Positions 1 through 10,779 of a stretch of 64,000 nt of DNA are shown piece after piece. Numbering within the stretch: the stretch's first letter is position 1; each line of letters opens with the position of its first letter. The translations under genes were made by a program, and so were the position numbers. The notes beneath the pieces are model-generated. The model made no database searches. It was not told the origin of the DNA and saw nothing but the letters and a program-made list of their open reading frames with translations. The DNA is from Notospermus geniculatus (Eukaryota; Nemertea; Pilidiophora; Heteronemertea; Lineidae), in NCBI GenBank assembly GCA_002633025.1, contig NMRB01001409.1, forward strand, positions 30,340 to 94,339, in the 5' to 3' direction.

Positions 1-890
1 GACTCCCACTGTTAGTTTTATAATAACCGTTTTTTTGTCATAGATCGTTAACATTTGCAATAAATCTCAACGTTTCTAAATACCACGTCAGTCTTTCTGT
101 ACACCTACCTTCTCTGTTTTAGAAAATTTCGTTATTTTTGTTCAACAGCATAGTTCATGTGAGAAGGGGGTAAATCGCAATTGATAGAACGGCTGGACAG
201 TTGGTGACCATCATCGTACCTAATACTTTCCAACCACAAAATACACCGGGAAAATACACAGCGGTTGGTTTAATTGGCTTGTTGTCAACCAGGGAGCGAG
301 GTTGGATAACAAGTGTTCTGATTGGTGCACCGCAACTCGAGGTGCGAGAGAAGCAGAAATCCTGGCGAAGTTTTCGATGGGTTTGTGCGTACGAATTATG
401 AGGTAGTATACAGACACATGGTAGGCCATGATGGCCCCCCGACCGACTGGTGTGTTTTCTGATTGTAGGTATCATGGAAGGGTGCGCGGGACTTGGCCCA
501 GCTCTTGGGTACATCGTTGGTGGCTAAAAGACTGATTTATCCGACCACAGATTGTTGACATCGTTATCTTCATAAGGGAATAGGCCTAGTGATTGAAACG
601 GACACTCTTTTAATAGTGCTTGCCAACAAAACAGTCTTCGCGGCCCAGTGCAAGTAACGCAAGACTCACTCATTGGTCAGTGATGTTGAATTGAATCAGT
701 AAATTCTTTGTGTGGTCTATATTGTGGGCTAGGCCTAAACCTACAGCATGAATATATGAAGTAACCTTAGAAGAACGAATCTAGAGTATTATGAAAGGCC
801 TCAATGAGTAGAACACAGTGATATAAAAATTTTGAATGAAATCGTGCAAATAAAAAAGTAGCAAAAAACATGCCTTTACAAAATTCCTTC
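1..890. other. No gene seen (window start to 890)
   Basis: No exon-like reading frame with splice sites or recognisable domain was found on either strand. It may be intron or upstream sequence of the transporter gene that starts to be readable at 1398, but I could not find the preceding transporter exon here. Confidence 0.5.
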
Positions 891-894
891 TGCA

Positions 895-1110
895 CTGTTA
901 GAAATAACAGAAAATCTGTGCAGCAGAGTCCCCAGGACTGGATCTGTAAAATTACAGACTCAAATAAATGTTAACAGAGACTTGACTGGAGGCTGACCAA
1001 ATTATATTTTCATACTGCTCTCAGAAGGCATCATAATGGGATGTCCAATGGGGTCCAACCAATGCAAGAAAACATGAATCATACCATATGTAAATTTACA
1101 GAAAGTGCTG
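895..1110 (-). repeat. Short, internally deleted copy of the 11.6/13.7-kb repeat
   Basis: Positions about 945-1026 are the reverse complement of about 14630-14710, and 1028-1106 the reverse complement of about 11690-11778. The roughly 800-bp middle of the larger repeat is missing. This shows the 999-bp direct repeat at 11.6 and 13.7 kb belongs to a dispersed family. Confidence 0.7.
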
Positions 1111-1397
1111 GGGACTTTCTGTAAATTTCTGTAAAATTACTACAAAAAATTACTGTTGTAATTTTTTATAGTTTCTGACAGTGTACCAAATGCGGCTTTT
1201 AGCGTAATTTTTCGACGCTGATACCATAAGATAGCCAGAAAAATTTACTACTATACATGTACTACCAATTTTCTCTACGCCATTGGTTTGGAGATATTCA
1301 AGATAAACTGCTGTCCATTTATTTTTGGCCATGAGTGTACATGTATGAATATCTTTTTTTATTTGTCGTCGCTCACTGACTATTCCTTCCACTTCAG

Positions 1398-1519
1398 CCT
1401 GACGATATCGACAATTGATCCAAGCTGGGTTGGAGCGTGGTGGATAGGGTTCATAGTATCCGCTATACTTGCTATCGTTGTCAGTATGCTATTGTTTTGC
1501 TTTGGATGGGAGCTGCCTG
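1398..1519 (+). CDS. SLCO exon a: DPxWVGAWW helix
   Basis: The acceptor is ttcag/cctg and the donor cctg/gtaagt. It enters in phase 2 and leaves in phase 1. It encodes IDPSWVGAWWIGF followed by a hydrophobic helix and an ELPG end, which matches the OATP segment before the central cytoplasmic loop. Confidence 0.88.
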
Positions 1520-4500
1520 GTAAGTCCCGAAAAAGTTAAAGTTTGGGTTTATAGTCTGATATCAACAAGAACGGTAGAGGTGTCATCCGACTTCACACTT
1601 TAACCCAGTCTATCCAGAAACCTTTCAGTAGAACTCGATGGCGATAATGGCAACGTTTGTGTCTCGTTATTCCAGTAGAAAAATGTTCAAGTAATTATTT
1701 CATGACGCACCGTCAACACTTAAAGCGACGTCGATGACTTCGCTTCGGTTGCAACGCTCGCACCGCCGACCTGTCGGGATAAACGGGTTCCTCATTCAAG
1801 ATGCCCAATAAAAAGCACAAAGAACGACACACAAAATGATATAATACGAAGGGTCGCCTCGGAATTTCACAAATTTTCGACCCCAACCGGGTTCTTCCTC
1901 AGGCACTTTCTAGTCGAGCTACTACACTGTAAAAACGAATGGGCTCGAGAGACCCATGATTTTGTCCACTACCTGGACACATGGGTTTTGAAACGTGTTC
2001 AATGGAGAATGGGTCCATGGTGCCCAGAATATTTGTTCTTCGAGCCTGAAACGGACAGGTCTATAGGTTCCAGTAACCCATAATGAGAGTTTCATAGGTC
2101 ACTTTGGCCCATCTACGAATGCTACCGTGGGGTGTTGGCACCCATGAGCAGCAATAGTAGATGGGCCAAAGTGACCTGTGAAACTGGTCATTATGGGTTA
2201 CTGGAACCTAAGGACCTCCTCGTTTCAGGCTCGAAGAACAAATATTCTGGGTACCATGGACCCATTCTCACCTCAAACCCACGTGTCCAGGTAGTGGACA
2301 AAATGGTTTTTACAGTGNNNNNNNNNNNNNNNNNNNNNNNNNNNNNNNNNNNNNNNNNNNNNNNNNNNNNNNNNNNNNNNNNNNNNNNNNNNNNNNNNNN
2401 NNNNNNNNNNNNNNNNNNNNNNNNNNNNNNNNNNNNNNNNACACGATATTCACTAGTCTCGGTCACCCAGCCGAATCTGAGGATCGAACGTTTGTGTCGC
2501 AGTACCTGCGGAACGAAACGGTTGGCTGCGCGAGACTAGATATTCACTTCAGTACATATCACCGATAACAGGTGGCAGCACAGCGTAGATATTCACTTCA
2601 GTACATATCACCGATAACAGGTGGCAGCACAGCGTGGATAGAGAACCAGTGAGTGGTTGTGTGAGTTGCATTGGACCGGGCACCAGTCTAACGATCACGG
2701 GGCGCTACTGGTGCTGCCACCTTCACGAAGGAATAAAACTAGTTTGCCGACCACTGTTTGTAAACAAACTGGTTTGTTTACAACTTGGACGTCGAACTCC
2801 TTTATGCTATTGGATGGCGGTACTTAGAATTCTCACCCTCATTTCGTTTTCCCGAAAAAGAGGCAGAAAAGAATCGCCAGTCGCGCGTTAACCAGGCACA
2901 TGCTGACGGAAGCGCTGAAGAATCGCAAGGGGACTTCGGCTACAAGCTGAAGGACATGCCGAAAGCCACATGCCTCCTTCTGCGGAACCCAACCTTTATG
3001 TGTGTGACATTGGCTGGTGTATTTGCCTTGTTGTGTGCCACAGGTTTCGCTACTTTCTTGCCAAAGTTTATACAAAACCAGTTCAACTTGGAAGCTTCGT
3101 GGGCTGCACTGTTGACAGGTAGGTGCGACTTTTCTTGCCGTCTTCCACGTGACAGTTCTCGCCAGATTAGTTTGGTTCCCGAACTCACCGCTAGGCGCAG
3201 AAGAGTTCGGTATCGGCCTCGTTTGACCTTGACCCCACACACGAAATTCTGTGTGTTTGACGTCACAGAGGATAGACTGGTTCCCGGTCGCAACATACCG
3301 TGAGCTAGTGTTTGGATCACAAACTAGTCTATCCTCTGTGACGTCAGACACACAGAATTTCGTGTGGGGGTCAAGGTCAAACGAGGCCGATACCGAACTC
3401 TTCTGCGCCTAGCGGTGAGTTCGGGAACCAAACTATCGCCAGATATGGGCAGTTCATCAGTGTTGTTGCATTCCACTGTCTTGACCAGAAAAAACTGTCC
3501 ATATGAACATGTAGTTTTTATGAACGCGACCTTCGAAGGACGGGGGCATTATGTCGGGCCTGTGCGTCGGTGTCGTGGTGTCCCTCAACATTTCATTTCT
3601 GTCAATTAACTTGAGAACGCTTTGAGCGATCAACCCGGAATTTTTGTGCGGGGTTGTCTCCCTGTGAGGGGAAGGTTCCTTTTGATGACAGCATCGCCTC
3701 CTATCCAAGATGGCGGCTATGGTGGCCATCTTGAATAGAGTCTCCAACAGATACCTGGGTCTCCATCAGATACCAAAAATGGGCACTTTTGCCCATTTCA
3801 CCTGAAGGCGCGTGTCGAAGAACACGCGAAACGTAGTGTACAATAAAAGTTGCACATAGAGCGTATTTCCGACAAGTTTTGTTTCTATATTGTTATATAT
3901 AAACACATCGCCTATGAAATGCCATTCAAAGAAGATACACAATATGACCAACAAGATGTACAGTACTTTCATGTGGAACAAAACGTGTTTAAATTGGCCC
4001 AGTAGTATTTGAAATATTCAAAGTACATATCAGGTGTAGATAATGTAAAGGAGCCGGACGTCCAAGTTGTAAACACTTACTCACTGGTTCTCTATCCACG
4101 CGACGCCTGCGGTGCTGCCACCTATTATCGGTGATTTGTACTGACGTGAATATCGTGAGTGAGCTGCATTGGACCGGGCACCAGACTAACGATCACGGGG
4201 CGCTACTGGTGCTACCACCTTCACGAAGGAATAAAACTAGTTTGCCGACCATGTTTGTAAACAAACCAGCTTGTTTACAACTTCGGCGTCTAACTCCTTT
4301 AATGTCCATGACTGTACTCACAATATGATACTCACTCTCTCTTGATCATCAACCTGTTCCGATGTAGCCCGTGACGTTGGGTCCACAAAATTTTGATCGA
4401 AAACTGCCGTTTCAGGTTTTGTTGCCATTCCGGGGGCCGCTGGAGGCCAAATCGTTGGAGGGGTTATCCCAACAAAACGGAAATGGAAAGTTGTCGGGAT

Positions 4501-7500
4501 GTTACGAATGGGTGCTGTATCTCTTGGGTTATCCTGTCTGGCTATACCTATCTTAATGGCAAGATGCCCGTCCCCAGCATATGCCGGATATACTAGGCAG
4601 TACGGTAACAGGTACGTAGTGACGTCCGAATAAAGCGTGATTCATTGGCGCACGGATCCGGTCCGTTTCCAGTCCGTTTGCCCCTAGTTTTCCGGATACA
4701 ACAACGCAGAAATCCAATTTATCGATTTTTTGACAGACCGGGCCCGTGCGCCAATGAATCACGATTTAAGGCCAAGCGCACATTTGCGGCAAAACAAAAC
4801 TCAATGCGGTAGGGGTGTTTTTAAAATCGACTGACCTGGCTGAATGACGAGTCGACAGCGTTGGATCAGTCGACTTGAAAAACACCCCTACCAGATTGAG
4901 ATTTGCCGCAAGTGCGCTTGGCCTTAAGCTAGAAGCACATGGATGCGGTTCGTGCTCCGGTGCGGCAACGGTAGGGGTGTTTTTAAAGTTGACTGACCCA
5001 ATGCTGTCAACTCGTCATATTCATCCGGGTCAGTCGACTTTACTAACACCCCTACCGTTGCCGCACCGGACCACGAACAGCATCCATGTGCTTCTAACTT
5101 TAGAAAACTAGTTGCACACGTCATCGATACATTTGCGTCTGCATGTACGGGAGACGGCAGCATTAAATAGGCTGCATAAGTAAATGTATTTCCGCATCAA
5201 CTGTGCTGCACACAAAACTTTTACACGGAACAACGATAGGTGATCGATTTAAGTCCCGGTTTGGATATCACTGCCGATCTCGACGACCGGTGCAGGTTCC
5301 CTGTAAAAGAAGCATAACTCCTATGGTATTCTCAGTTCTTCAGAGCGGCCTGCCGAGTTAGTGACCATGGTGAACCTGACCGGGTCTTGTAATTTGGGAT
5401 GTCAATGCAGCACTACCTTACAAGAGCCTATATGTGGAAAGGATGGTGTAGAATACTTTTCTGCGTGTCATGCTGGGTGTGTGAATTATACCTTGGCCAG
5501 TCCAACAACAAAGGTAAATCAAGTCAGTTTCATTTATTGTGGACAATAATGAGTTTTCGCAAACCTGACGAAATACAAAGTACGAAATACGAAATTCTAC
5601 TTCATTTCCATGATCTGATTCATTTCAGCAGATGCTTGGTACCATAAAATATCCATGCTACCAGAGCGTCTTTTAGCATATCATTTAAGATCGAGAGAGT
5701 TTTGGTGCACCTTGAATTTTTAAATTTCCACTTCATAGCTACGAAGTGGAAACGAAAGATAAATTTGAACGTGTAATATACACCGCAGCTTTATCGGTCT
5801 TGCGTCATATGCTAAAAGACGCACTTGCAGCAGGCGACATTAAATTTGTAGCACCAACCATCTCTATAGAGGTTCTTCACGTGACGTCACAGCTCCAAAT
5901 ATCCGCCATATTGGCCGTCAAATGACGCAACGTCACAGCATCAACACAGCGTTTTTGACGTGGTTTGTACGTTGTCGGCATTCATCGGACCTCTTCTCAC
6001 TGTCCTACAGCAAGCCGTATGGACGATTCGCTTTGTTTTCAACACGGTTTTCACACCAGACCAACTACTTGTGCTCAGAAACTGTGAGAGGTAAAGTGAT
6101 TTGTTGAGTTGTATGCTCCCAGTGGTCTGTACGGGCCGCTAAACTTTTGAGCAGAGAACAAGATGGCAACCTCCAGGCTTCATTTTGACGGCCAGTATGG
6201 CGGCCGTGTGACGTCAGTGAAGAACCTCTATATATTAGGTCTTTGAAATGAAGTCCAAATTCGAATTTCGTACTTCGTTTTTCGGCAGGCTTGCGAAAAC
6301 TCACTGAGCGAGATGGCGCTTGATGGCCATGGCTGAGCCAAAGATGGCTGCCCTCTGGACCTCCCTCAGAAAAGCACGTCCTTCACACTTGACCAGACTG
6401 CATACTACATTCTCTATGTCATGCCATGTTGTTTCGTTTTCAGAATTTTACCGGATGCTCATGTATTGCTCAAAGCCTTCTTGCCGTGAAACCGACTAGT
6501 GTGTCACCCAATCAAATCGTTGCCACCGCCACCTCAGGACGATGCGATGATGCATCTGGATGCAACATTCTTCCAGTTTTCTTAGTTTTTCTGTTTTTTG
6601 TGATATTCTTTATTTTTGTTGCCCTCACACCAACTGTAACAGCTACACTAAGGTAAGCACATCGTCACGCGATACCAGGAGTGGCAGGGAAGTTCCGTTA
6701 TTGGTCTGCTCGGAATATTGTCCGCACAAAAAGTACCCGAAAAAACAAACATAACAAAAATTGCTTCAAATGGCAAGTACTGAAAGGCGATGTTTTGTGT
6801 CCTCACTGGAGATATGTCGTCCTTTTTGAGGTGTCGCTAAGGGGTGTTCCACAGCAATTTCAGAGTTGAAGGTGTGCAATAATATTTCAGGGACATGGGT
6901 TATTCACACTTTACACAGGTTTTACTTTATTTTACCTTTTTTCAGATGCACCCCTGAGAACCTCCGAGGATTTGCCTTGGCTATCCAGTGGGTGTTAATT
7001 CGGGCCCTTGGTGAGTACATGCATTTTCCTCGGATTGAATACTGTTCCCTAGCGGAACTACATGTATCTTCAATTATGGAAATCATCAAACAGATGGTGT
7101 AGACAGGCCTACAATGTCGCACACTCCAAACCTGCAGTAGCCTATAGAGTACACGCAAACTCGAGAGTCCAGCGGTGCGGATGAACGCCTTTATTGGAGT
7201 GTACATTTAAGGCTCGTGCACATGTACACCTGCGAAATTTTGAAGACTTTCTAAAACATTCACTCATTTGCAACGAATCTGCAACATCCTTGTTTTGGGA
7301 TTTTGCACAGTGTAAGCAGCACTTGCAACAATTCAAAACGTGTTTTGAAAATGTTTTAGGAATGTTGCTGAAGAATTCACGTGACGTTTCTCCTGCAACA
7401 CTTCTGAAATGTTTTGCTGCAACTGAGCGTTTTTAGAAGTTGTCGAAAAGTTGCTTAATCCCTGTCTACACCAACAACATTTCCAAAATGTAATTGAACG

Positions 7501-8140
7501 CCGAATATGAAATCGGTTTGATCCTTGGCGTTGAGCATGTGGCGGTCATGGGTCATATGAATAAAGACTACTAGCAATGCTCTAACTTCGGATTTGTACA
7601 GGATTGCCTAGTTCATTTTTATTGCAAAATTCAAGTAAAAGCATTTACATGTACTAGACTTTATTCATATGACACCATGCCTTAGCAAACTGACATTTTT
7701 GGGGGGATTTTTCTAACCTGATCTGATGTAAAAAACGCTTGGTAACGCCTCAGTTTGCCTCAAAGTGTGTCGCCCGCTAAAGTCTTCATCTCCTTCCAGG
7801 GAGTATACCAGGTCCAATAATATTCGGCGCAGTAGTGGACAGTTCGTGCATTGTATGGCAGGACAAATGCGGGAAGAGAGGTTCTTGTTGGCTTTACGAT
7901 GGACTTACCATCAGCTGGAGACTACTGCTTCTAGGTTTATCAACCCTTGTGGCTGCCTTCGTCTTCATGCTTGTTGCTTCGATTGTTTACAAGCCACCGC
8001 CCAAGGATGATAAGGATGCAACGAGTTTGGAGGGGAAAGAAAACAAGGCATTCCAAGAAGATGGCACGACCGAACCAAGCAACGGGGTCAAAGTTGCCGA
8101 TAGAAAGGGCCAGCCCGTCGCACAAAGTACAAACTTATAG
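1398..8140 (+). CDS. Solute carrier organic anion transporter (SLCO/OATP), C-terminal part, 7 exons
   Basis: The exons 1398-1519, 2867-3118, 4416-4611, 5336-5513, 6444-6652, 6946-7010 and 7800-8140 join in matching intron phases and give about 454 codons to a TAG stop. OATPs are 12-TM plasma-membrane uptake carriers for amphipathic organic anions, of about 650-720 aa, so the N-terminal third is outside the window. Visible hallmarks are the DPSWVGAWW motif, the GFATFLPKFIQNQF helix, the cysteine-rich Kazal-like loop with CGKDGV and CHAGC, the NFTGCSC segment, and the C-terminal GSIPGPIIFG motif. All introns have GT donors and AG acceptors. No frameshift was seen. The subfamily (SLCO4-like or other) cannot be settled by eye. 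Confidence 0.93.
1925..2317. mobile_element. Long palindromic element with CACTGTAAAAAC ends (CACTA-like, non-autonomous)
   Basis: The two halves (1925 to ~2110 and ~2135 to 2317) are inverted copies. The left end is cactgtaaaaac and the right end gtttttacagtg, next to the assembly gap. No transposase is present. The CACTG terminus suggests the EnSpm/CACTA superfamily; the target duplication cannot be checked because the right flank is N. It lies in a transporter intron. Confidence 0.8.
2318..2440. other. Assembly gap
   Basis: A run of 123 Ns directly abuts the end of a palindromic element, which probably caused the assembly break. Confidence 0.99.
2537..2812. mobile_element. Rearranged copy of the AGGAG/TTAA element family
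   Basis: The right three quarters match the elements at 4049-4298 and 28319-28567, ending in gtttgtttacaacttgg and ctccttta. The left part is inverted and carries two adjacent ~49-bp copies of a segment (about 2537-2634) that contains ttcacttcagtacatatcac. Confidence 0.7.
2867..3118 (+). CDS. SLCO exon b: cytoplasmic loop and TM7-TM8
   Basis: It is phase 1 at both ends. Two acceptors fit (AG at 2860 or CAG at 2866) and keep the frame, so two isoforms differing by two residues are possible. It encodes a polar loop, then GYKLKDMPKATCLLLRNPTF and a helix with GFATFLPKFIQNQF, typical of OATPs. The donor is acag/gtaggt. Confidence 0.88.
3168..3435. mobile_element. Fold-back element with 9-bp target duplication (Mutator-like size)
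   Basis: A 268-bp near-perfect palindrome starts tagtttggttcccgaactc and ends with its complement. It is flanked by tcgccagat at 3159-3167 and 3436-3444. A 9-bp duplication is typical of Mutator-like elements. It has no coding capacity and lies in the intron just after exon b. Confidence 0.85.
4049..4298. mobile_element. 250-bp inverted-repeat element at TTAA (AGGAG ends)
   Basis: The ends are aggagccggacgtccaagtt and aacttcggcgtctaactcct. The right flank is TTAA and the left flank GTAA. A sister copy at 28319-28567 has intact TTAA on both sides. TTAA targeting is a piggyBac or Kolobok trait. Confidence 0.8.
4416..4611 (+). CDS. SLCO exon c: TM8-TM9 region
   Basis: The acceptor is gtttcag/gttttg and the donor aacag/gtacgt; it enters in phase 1 and leaves in phase 2. 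Reading GFVAIPGAAGGQIVGG then TKRKWKVVGM and a hydrophobic helix, it matches the OATP pattern of a PGA-rich helix followed by a basic loop. It has no start codon, so it is only found by splicing logic. Confidence 0.87.
4636..4763. mobile_element. Small palindromic element
   Basis: The arms are cgtgattcattggcgcacgg and its complement, about 128 bp in total. No target duplication was recognised. Confidence 0.6.
4767..4926. mobile_element. Palindromic element, TAAGGCCAAGCGCAC ends
   Basis: It is an inverted repeat of 160 bp with core ggtaggggtgtttttaaa, which is shared with the directly adjoining element at 4925-5102. The two look like relatives inserted end to end. Confidence 0.65.
4925..5102. 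mobile_element. Palindromic element related to its left neighbour
   Basis: The outer arms are taagctagaagcacatgg and its near-complement. The inner arms contain gcaacggtaggggtgttttt. It shares the inner core but not the outer ends of the 4767-4926 element. Confidence 0.65.
5336..5513 (+). CDS. SLCO exon d: Kazal-like extracellular loop
   Basis: The acceptor ctcag at 5331-5335 is the only nearby AG that fits the phase 2 donor of exon c; the closer AG at 5342-5343 would shift the frame. It encodes SCNLGCQCSTT, EPICGKDGVEYFSACHAGC and VNYTLASPTTK, i.e. the cysteine-rich ECL5 of OATPs with two N-glycosylation sequons (NLT, NYT). It leaves in phase 0. Confidence 0.92.
5550..6303. mobile_element. 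Element with GAGTTTTCGCAA ends carrying a nested element
   Basis: The outer arms (~65 bp) run gagttttcgcaaacctgacg... against its complement ending ttgcgaaaactca. A second inverted repeat at 5865-6232 (tatagaggttcttcac, gtgacgtcac) sits inside, and a third pair (gcgtcttttagcatat) at about 5668 and 5807. The end sequence resembles the ~111-bp element at 38089-38199. Confidence 0.7.
5865..6232. mobile_element. Nested element, TATAGAGGTTCTTCAC ends
   Basis: The arms are tatagaggttcttcacgtga and its near-complement. It sits inside the 5550-6303 element. No protein-coding sequence was recognised in it. Confidence 0.65.
6444..6652 (+). CDS. SLCO exon e: end of ECL5 and TM10
   Basis: The acceptor is ttttcag/aat (phase 0) and the donor ctaag/gtaagc (phase 2). 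It starts NFTGCSCIAQ, has CDDASGC, then a strongly hydrophobic helix and TPTVTATLR. The remaining loop cysteines and the helix are in the OATP order. Confidence 0.9.
6946..7010 (+). CDS. SLCO exon f: PE-LR-FALAIQW micro-exon
   Basis: A 65-bp exon (ttttttcag/atgc to ccttg/gtgagt), phase 2 to 1, reading RCTPENLRGFALAIQWVLIR. OATPs have the corresponding short conserved stretch before TM11. Confidence 0.88.
7194..7470. other. Intron sequence without clear features
   Basis: An open frame of 80 codons is present but has no splice sites, domain or family likeness. I treat this stretch as intronic. Confidence 0.5.
7552..7672. mobile_element. Small inverted repeat
   Basis: The arms gtcatatgaataaagacta and tagactttattcatatgac lie ~85 bp apart. 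This is probably a short palindromic element in the last transporter intron. Confidence 0.55.
7800..8140 (+). CDS. SLCO terminal exon g: TM11-TM12 and C-tail
   Basis: The acceptor is ccttccag/gga (phase 1). It reads GSIPGPIIFGAVVDSSCIVW, KCGKRGSCWLYD, a hydrophobic TM12 ending VASIVYK, then a polar tail and TAG at 8138-8140. GSIPGP and the paired cysteines are OATP C-terminal signatures. Confidence 0.93.
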
Positions 8141-8407
8141 GCCCATATTTTCAAAGCTGTTTTAACGCTAAAATGCATTTCAGAAAGATAAAACAGTGTT
8201 TTTTAGGAAAAATCATATTTTCGAAGTTGTTTTAGTTGTAGAACACTCCGACGAAAACCCATTATTTCATATTTTCCAAAGGGTTTTAACGCTAAAACGC
8301 ATTTTTCTCCCTTAAAAGCGTTTTCGCTAGAGCAAGGTAGAGGCATGTCTATCTTCCTGTGTAGTATAAAACAGGTTTTGGATAAAACAGCTTTGAAAAT
8401 ATGGCCC
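8139..8407. mobile_element. Palindromic element starting at the SLCO stop codon
   Basis: The left end ggcccatattttcaaagctg starts on the last bases of the TAG, and its complement ends at 8407. If the transcript continues past the stop, this element forms the first 3' UTR segment. Internal arms (ttttaacgctaaaa) are also inverted. Confidence 0.75.
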
Positions 8408-8409
8408 AC

Positions 8410-10500
8410 TCTGTGTCGCTGATAAACTTATACCGTCCATTAAAATGGCCTGTTTATACATGTACATAGCACCGCCCCGACCACGAAAACACCAAAAGTT
8501 CAATTGCTTTCCTCAACTCGCTGNCACTCCGGCCTGCGATATCCGTGGGCAAGTTAGTTAGTTTCTCTCCATTCCAGTTTCGAGTGGCGCGAGGTTTATC
8601 AACGATAGCTCCGCAACGGCTGGACCGAATTTGACATACCATACATCAATCGATTTGTCTTTTTTGGCGCTACAGCCATCGTCACTGTCATTTTCCCGCA
8701 AAACGTGACAGAAAAAAGTTCCTTCACAAATCACAGTTTGTGTTGACAGCCGAAATGGCGGCCATTTTGAAATGACACAATGCATCGCGCACGTGTAAAC
8801 TGCACTGAACACCATGGCGAAATGAAATGGGTTTTGAGAAAGAGATCCGTTACGTCGGCCATTTTGCCAATGTTACCTAAACCGCCGATAGGCACTATCG
8901 GACTTTCTGTGCGGTCGGCCCTGCAAGACACAATAAGCCACTTCGCAGTTAGAAATTAATGGGATTTCCGCCATGCATCGTGGGATGCAATTTCCTGTCT
9001 AAAACAAACACCATGAAGTTGATGTACTTTCGGATTTTTAAAGATAAGTCCATGTCTGAAACAGCGGGCCGAGGAGGGACACAGCTTTTGCCGCGGTTAA
9101 GTTCAAGGTCGCGCTCTGTTCATGTATACACCGGTCTTTAAACCTTGCCGTCCGCTCATTAGGAATGTATGCAATAGAAAAATTTTATTTACCAAAAACC
9201 TTCGTTCCATAACATGACCAATAGACCAATATACATGTATATACATTGTAGCTTTGTTGTTTCATTGTAAATACAGAAGTGGATGTAGGTCTCAATATAT
9301 GTACAAAAAAATCATGAAATACTTGCAATAAATTGACATTTTATTCTGCGATGAATTTACTTTTAAGTGAATCCATGACCACGTCACACTGGATTGTGGA
9401 TATAAAGGCAATGTTTGGAAGGAAGTACATGTATTGCAGAACATGAACAAACAAATAAAAAGTTTTAACTTTTACTGTGTACACCCTTAATCAAAAATAT
9501 GTCCAGTGTTTTTTTATCCTCAGACTCTGGGGCTGTGCTTCCCCTATTCGTAATTCATTTATAGGGCCAAAAGCCGACGAGAAAAAAGTAAGCAGTCCAC
9601 GCGCGCCTGATTTTTAATAGGAGTCCATATATTGCAATGGAAGGTTATTGAAGGATCTTAAAGATAACGTATCACGGGTATTTTCGCGGGCCACGAAAAT
9701 CATTGTTTATTTACATTTTGTTTGTTTGTGTCCAGTCTTTCTGCGCCTTATGAGTAATTTGTTGGCGGCATGCCCCTCTAGAAACTCTTTTCTCACCCAA
9801 AGTATTCAATTTGGTTGGTTGGCATGTCCCAAAAGTCCAAAATAACATAATGTAGACATCAATGTTTACAAACATTGAATGTAAACAATGAAGTCGTGAT
9901 ACATTATCTTTAATAAGCGGCATTTTATAGCATTTCCCATGGTCAGATTTTACTAATTTTCTTTTCGTACGATAGAGTCGAACCCTTCAAGAATCACATA
10001 CAAATGCTGCTTAACAGGGCTTTCATTAAGCCTGCGTATGGCGTCTGTTACGCATGTAAACTACACAAATGACGCAAATATAAATAACTCTGAAGTCTCA
10101 AAAACGCAGGTAAATTCGATGATACGCTGATAGAGAAAGTGTGGAAGTCCAATCTGTATACTCAGTCTCCATTTCGCCACTAGGACCCCGGCTAATGCAG
10201 GTATCAAGATATTGAAAGTCGTGCACGGTCAAATTTTCTTCAACACGCCGAATCCTTGCTAGCGGAGGTGAAAAGAGAACTGGGGATTCCCTTCGCCCAT
10301 GGTAATCACACACTCCTGGCTCGAGCGCTGCACCGGTAGCAACAAACGAAGGCGATTTGATCCCCGTAAAATATAGGCCTAACAAGAACTCATGACCCCG
10401 AAAAGGATTTGCTGGAATTCTAAAGACCCCAGCATCTTCCCAAATTGACTTCTATGAAATTATTGTGGAAGTCATGACCCAGGAAGGGAAAAAGTTAATG
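8410..10500. other. Intergenic, no gene recognised
   Basis: There are several short open frames, none with homology I recognise. A weak inverted repeat (aaagataacgtatcacg / cgtgatacattatcttt) spans about 9659-9912. One N lies at 8524. Confidence 0.5.
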
Positions 10501-10524
10501 AAAGCCCTGCGCTTTTTGGACTGT

Positions 10525-10770
10525 TGCTACACATAAACGAATGAGTTGAAGTATAATGGTACCTTACCTAGCTGATGAGGGGTTAGTAATGGCAGGCCTA
10601 TCGGAGCGCGTCGAACTTCTCAAGTGGTGAAAAGGATGGCGGCCATATTTTTACTGAAGCATTGTGTGCCGCTGAAATCATGTGATTCAATACGACCAAT
10701 CAGAAGGCGTCCTCAAAAATAACCTCGAAAATTTCTCCAAAAATCGTACAAAAACTCAATGCCGATGAAA
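10525..10770 (-). repeat. Dispersed repeat, family also at 36.8 and 49.6 kb
   Basis: It is the reverse complement of the segments at 36825-37060 and 49549-49785, with shared words such as atggcggccat, cttctcaagtg, ggtaccttac and ctgatgaggggttagtaatgg. A partial copy is seen near 15440-15520. Confidence 0.75.
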
Positions 10771-10779
10771 TAATTCAAG

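Noticed and set aside
155-514. 119-codon minus-strand open frame
   Set aside because: It overlaps two other frames of similar size, has no domain, no splice sites and no familiar composition.
10098-10385. 95-codon minus-strand frame
   Set aside because: The composition is plausible, but no motif, neighbouring exon or homologue was recognised.
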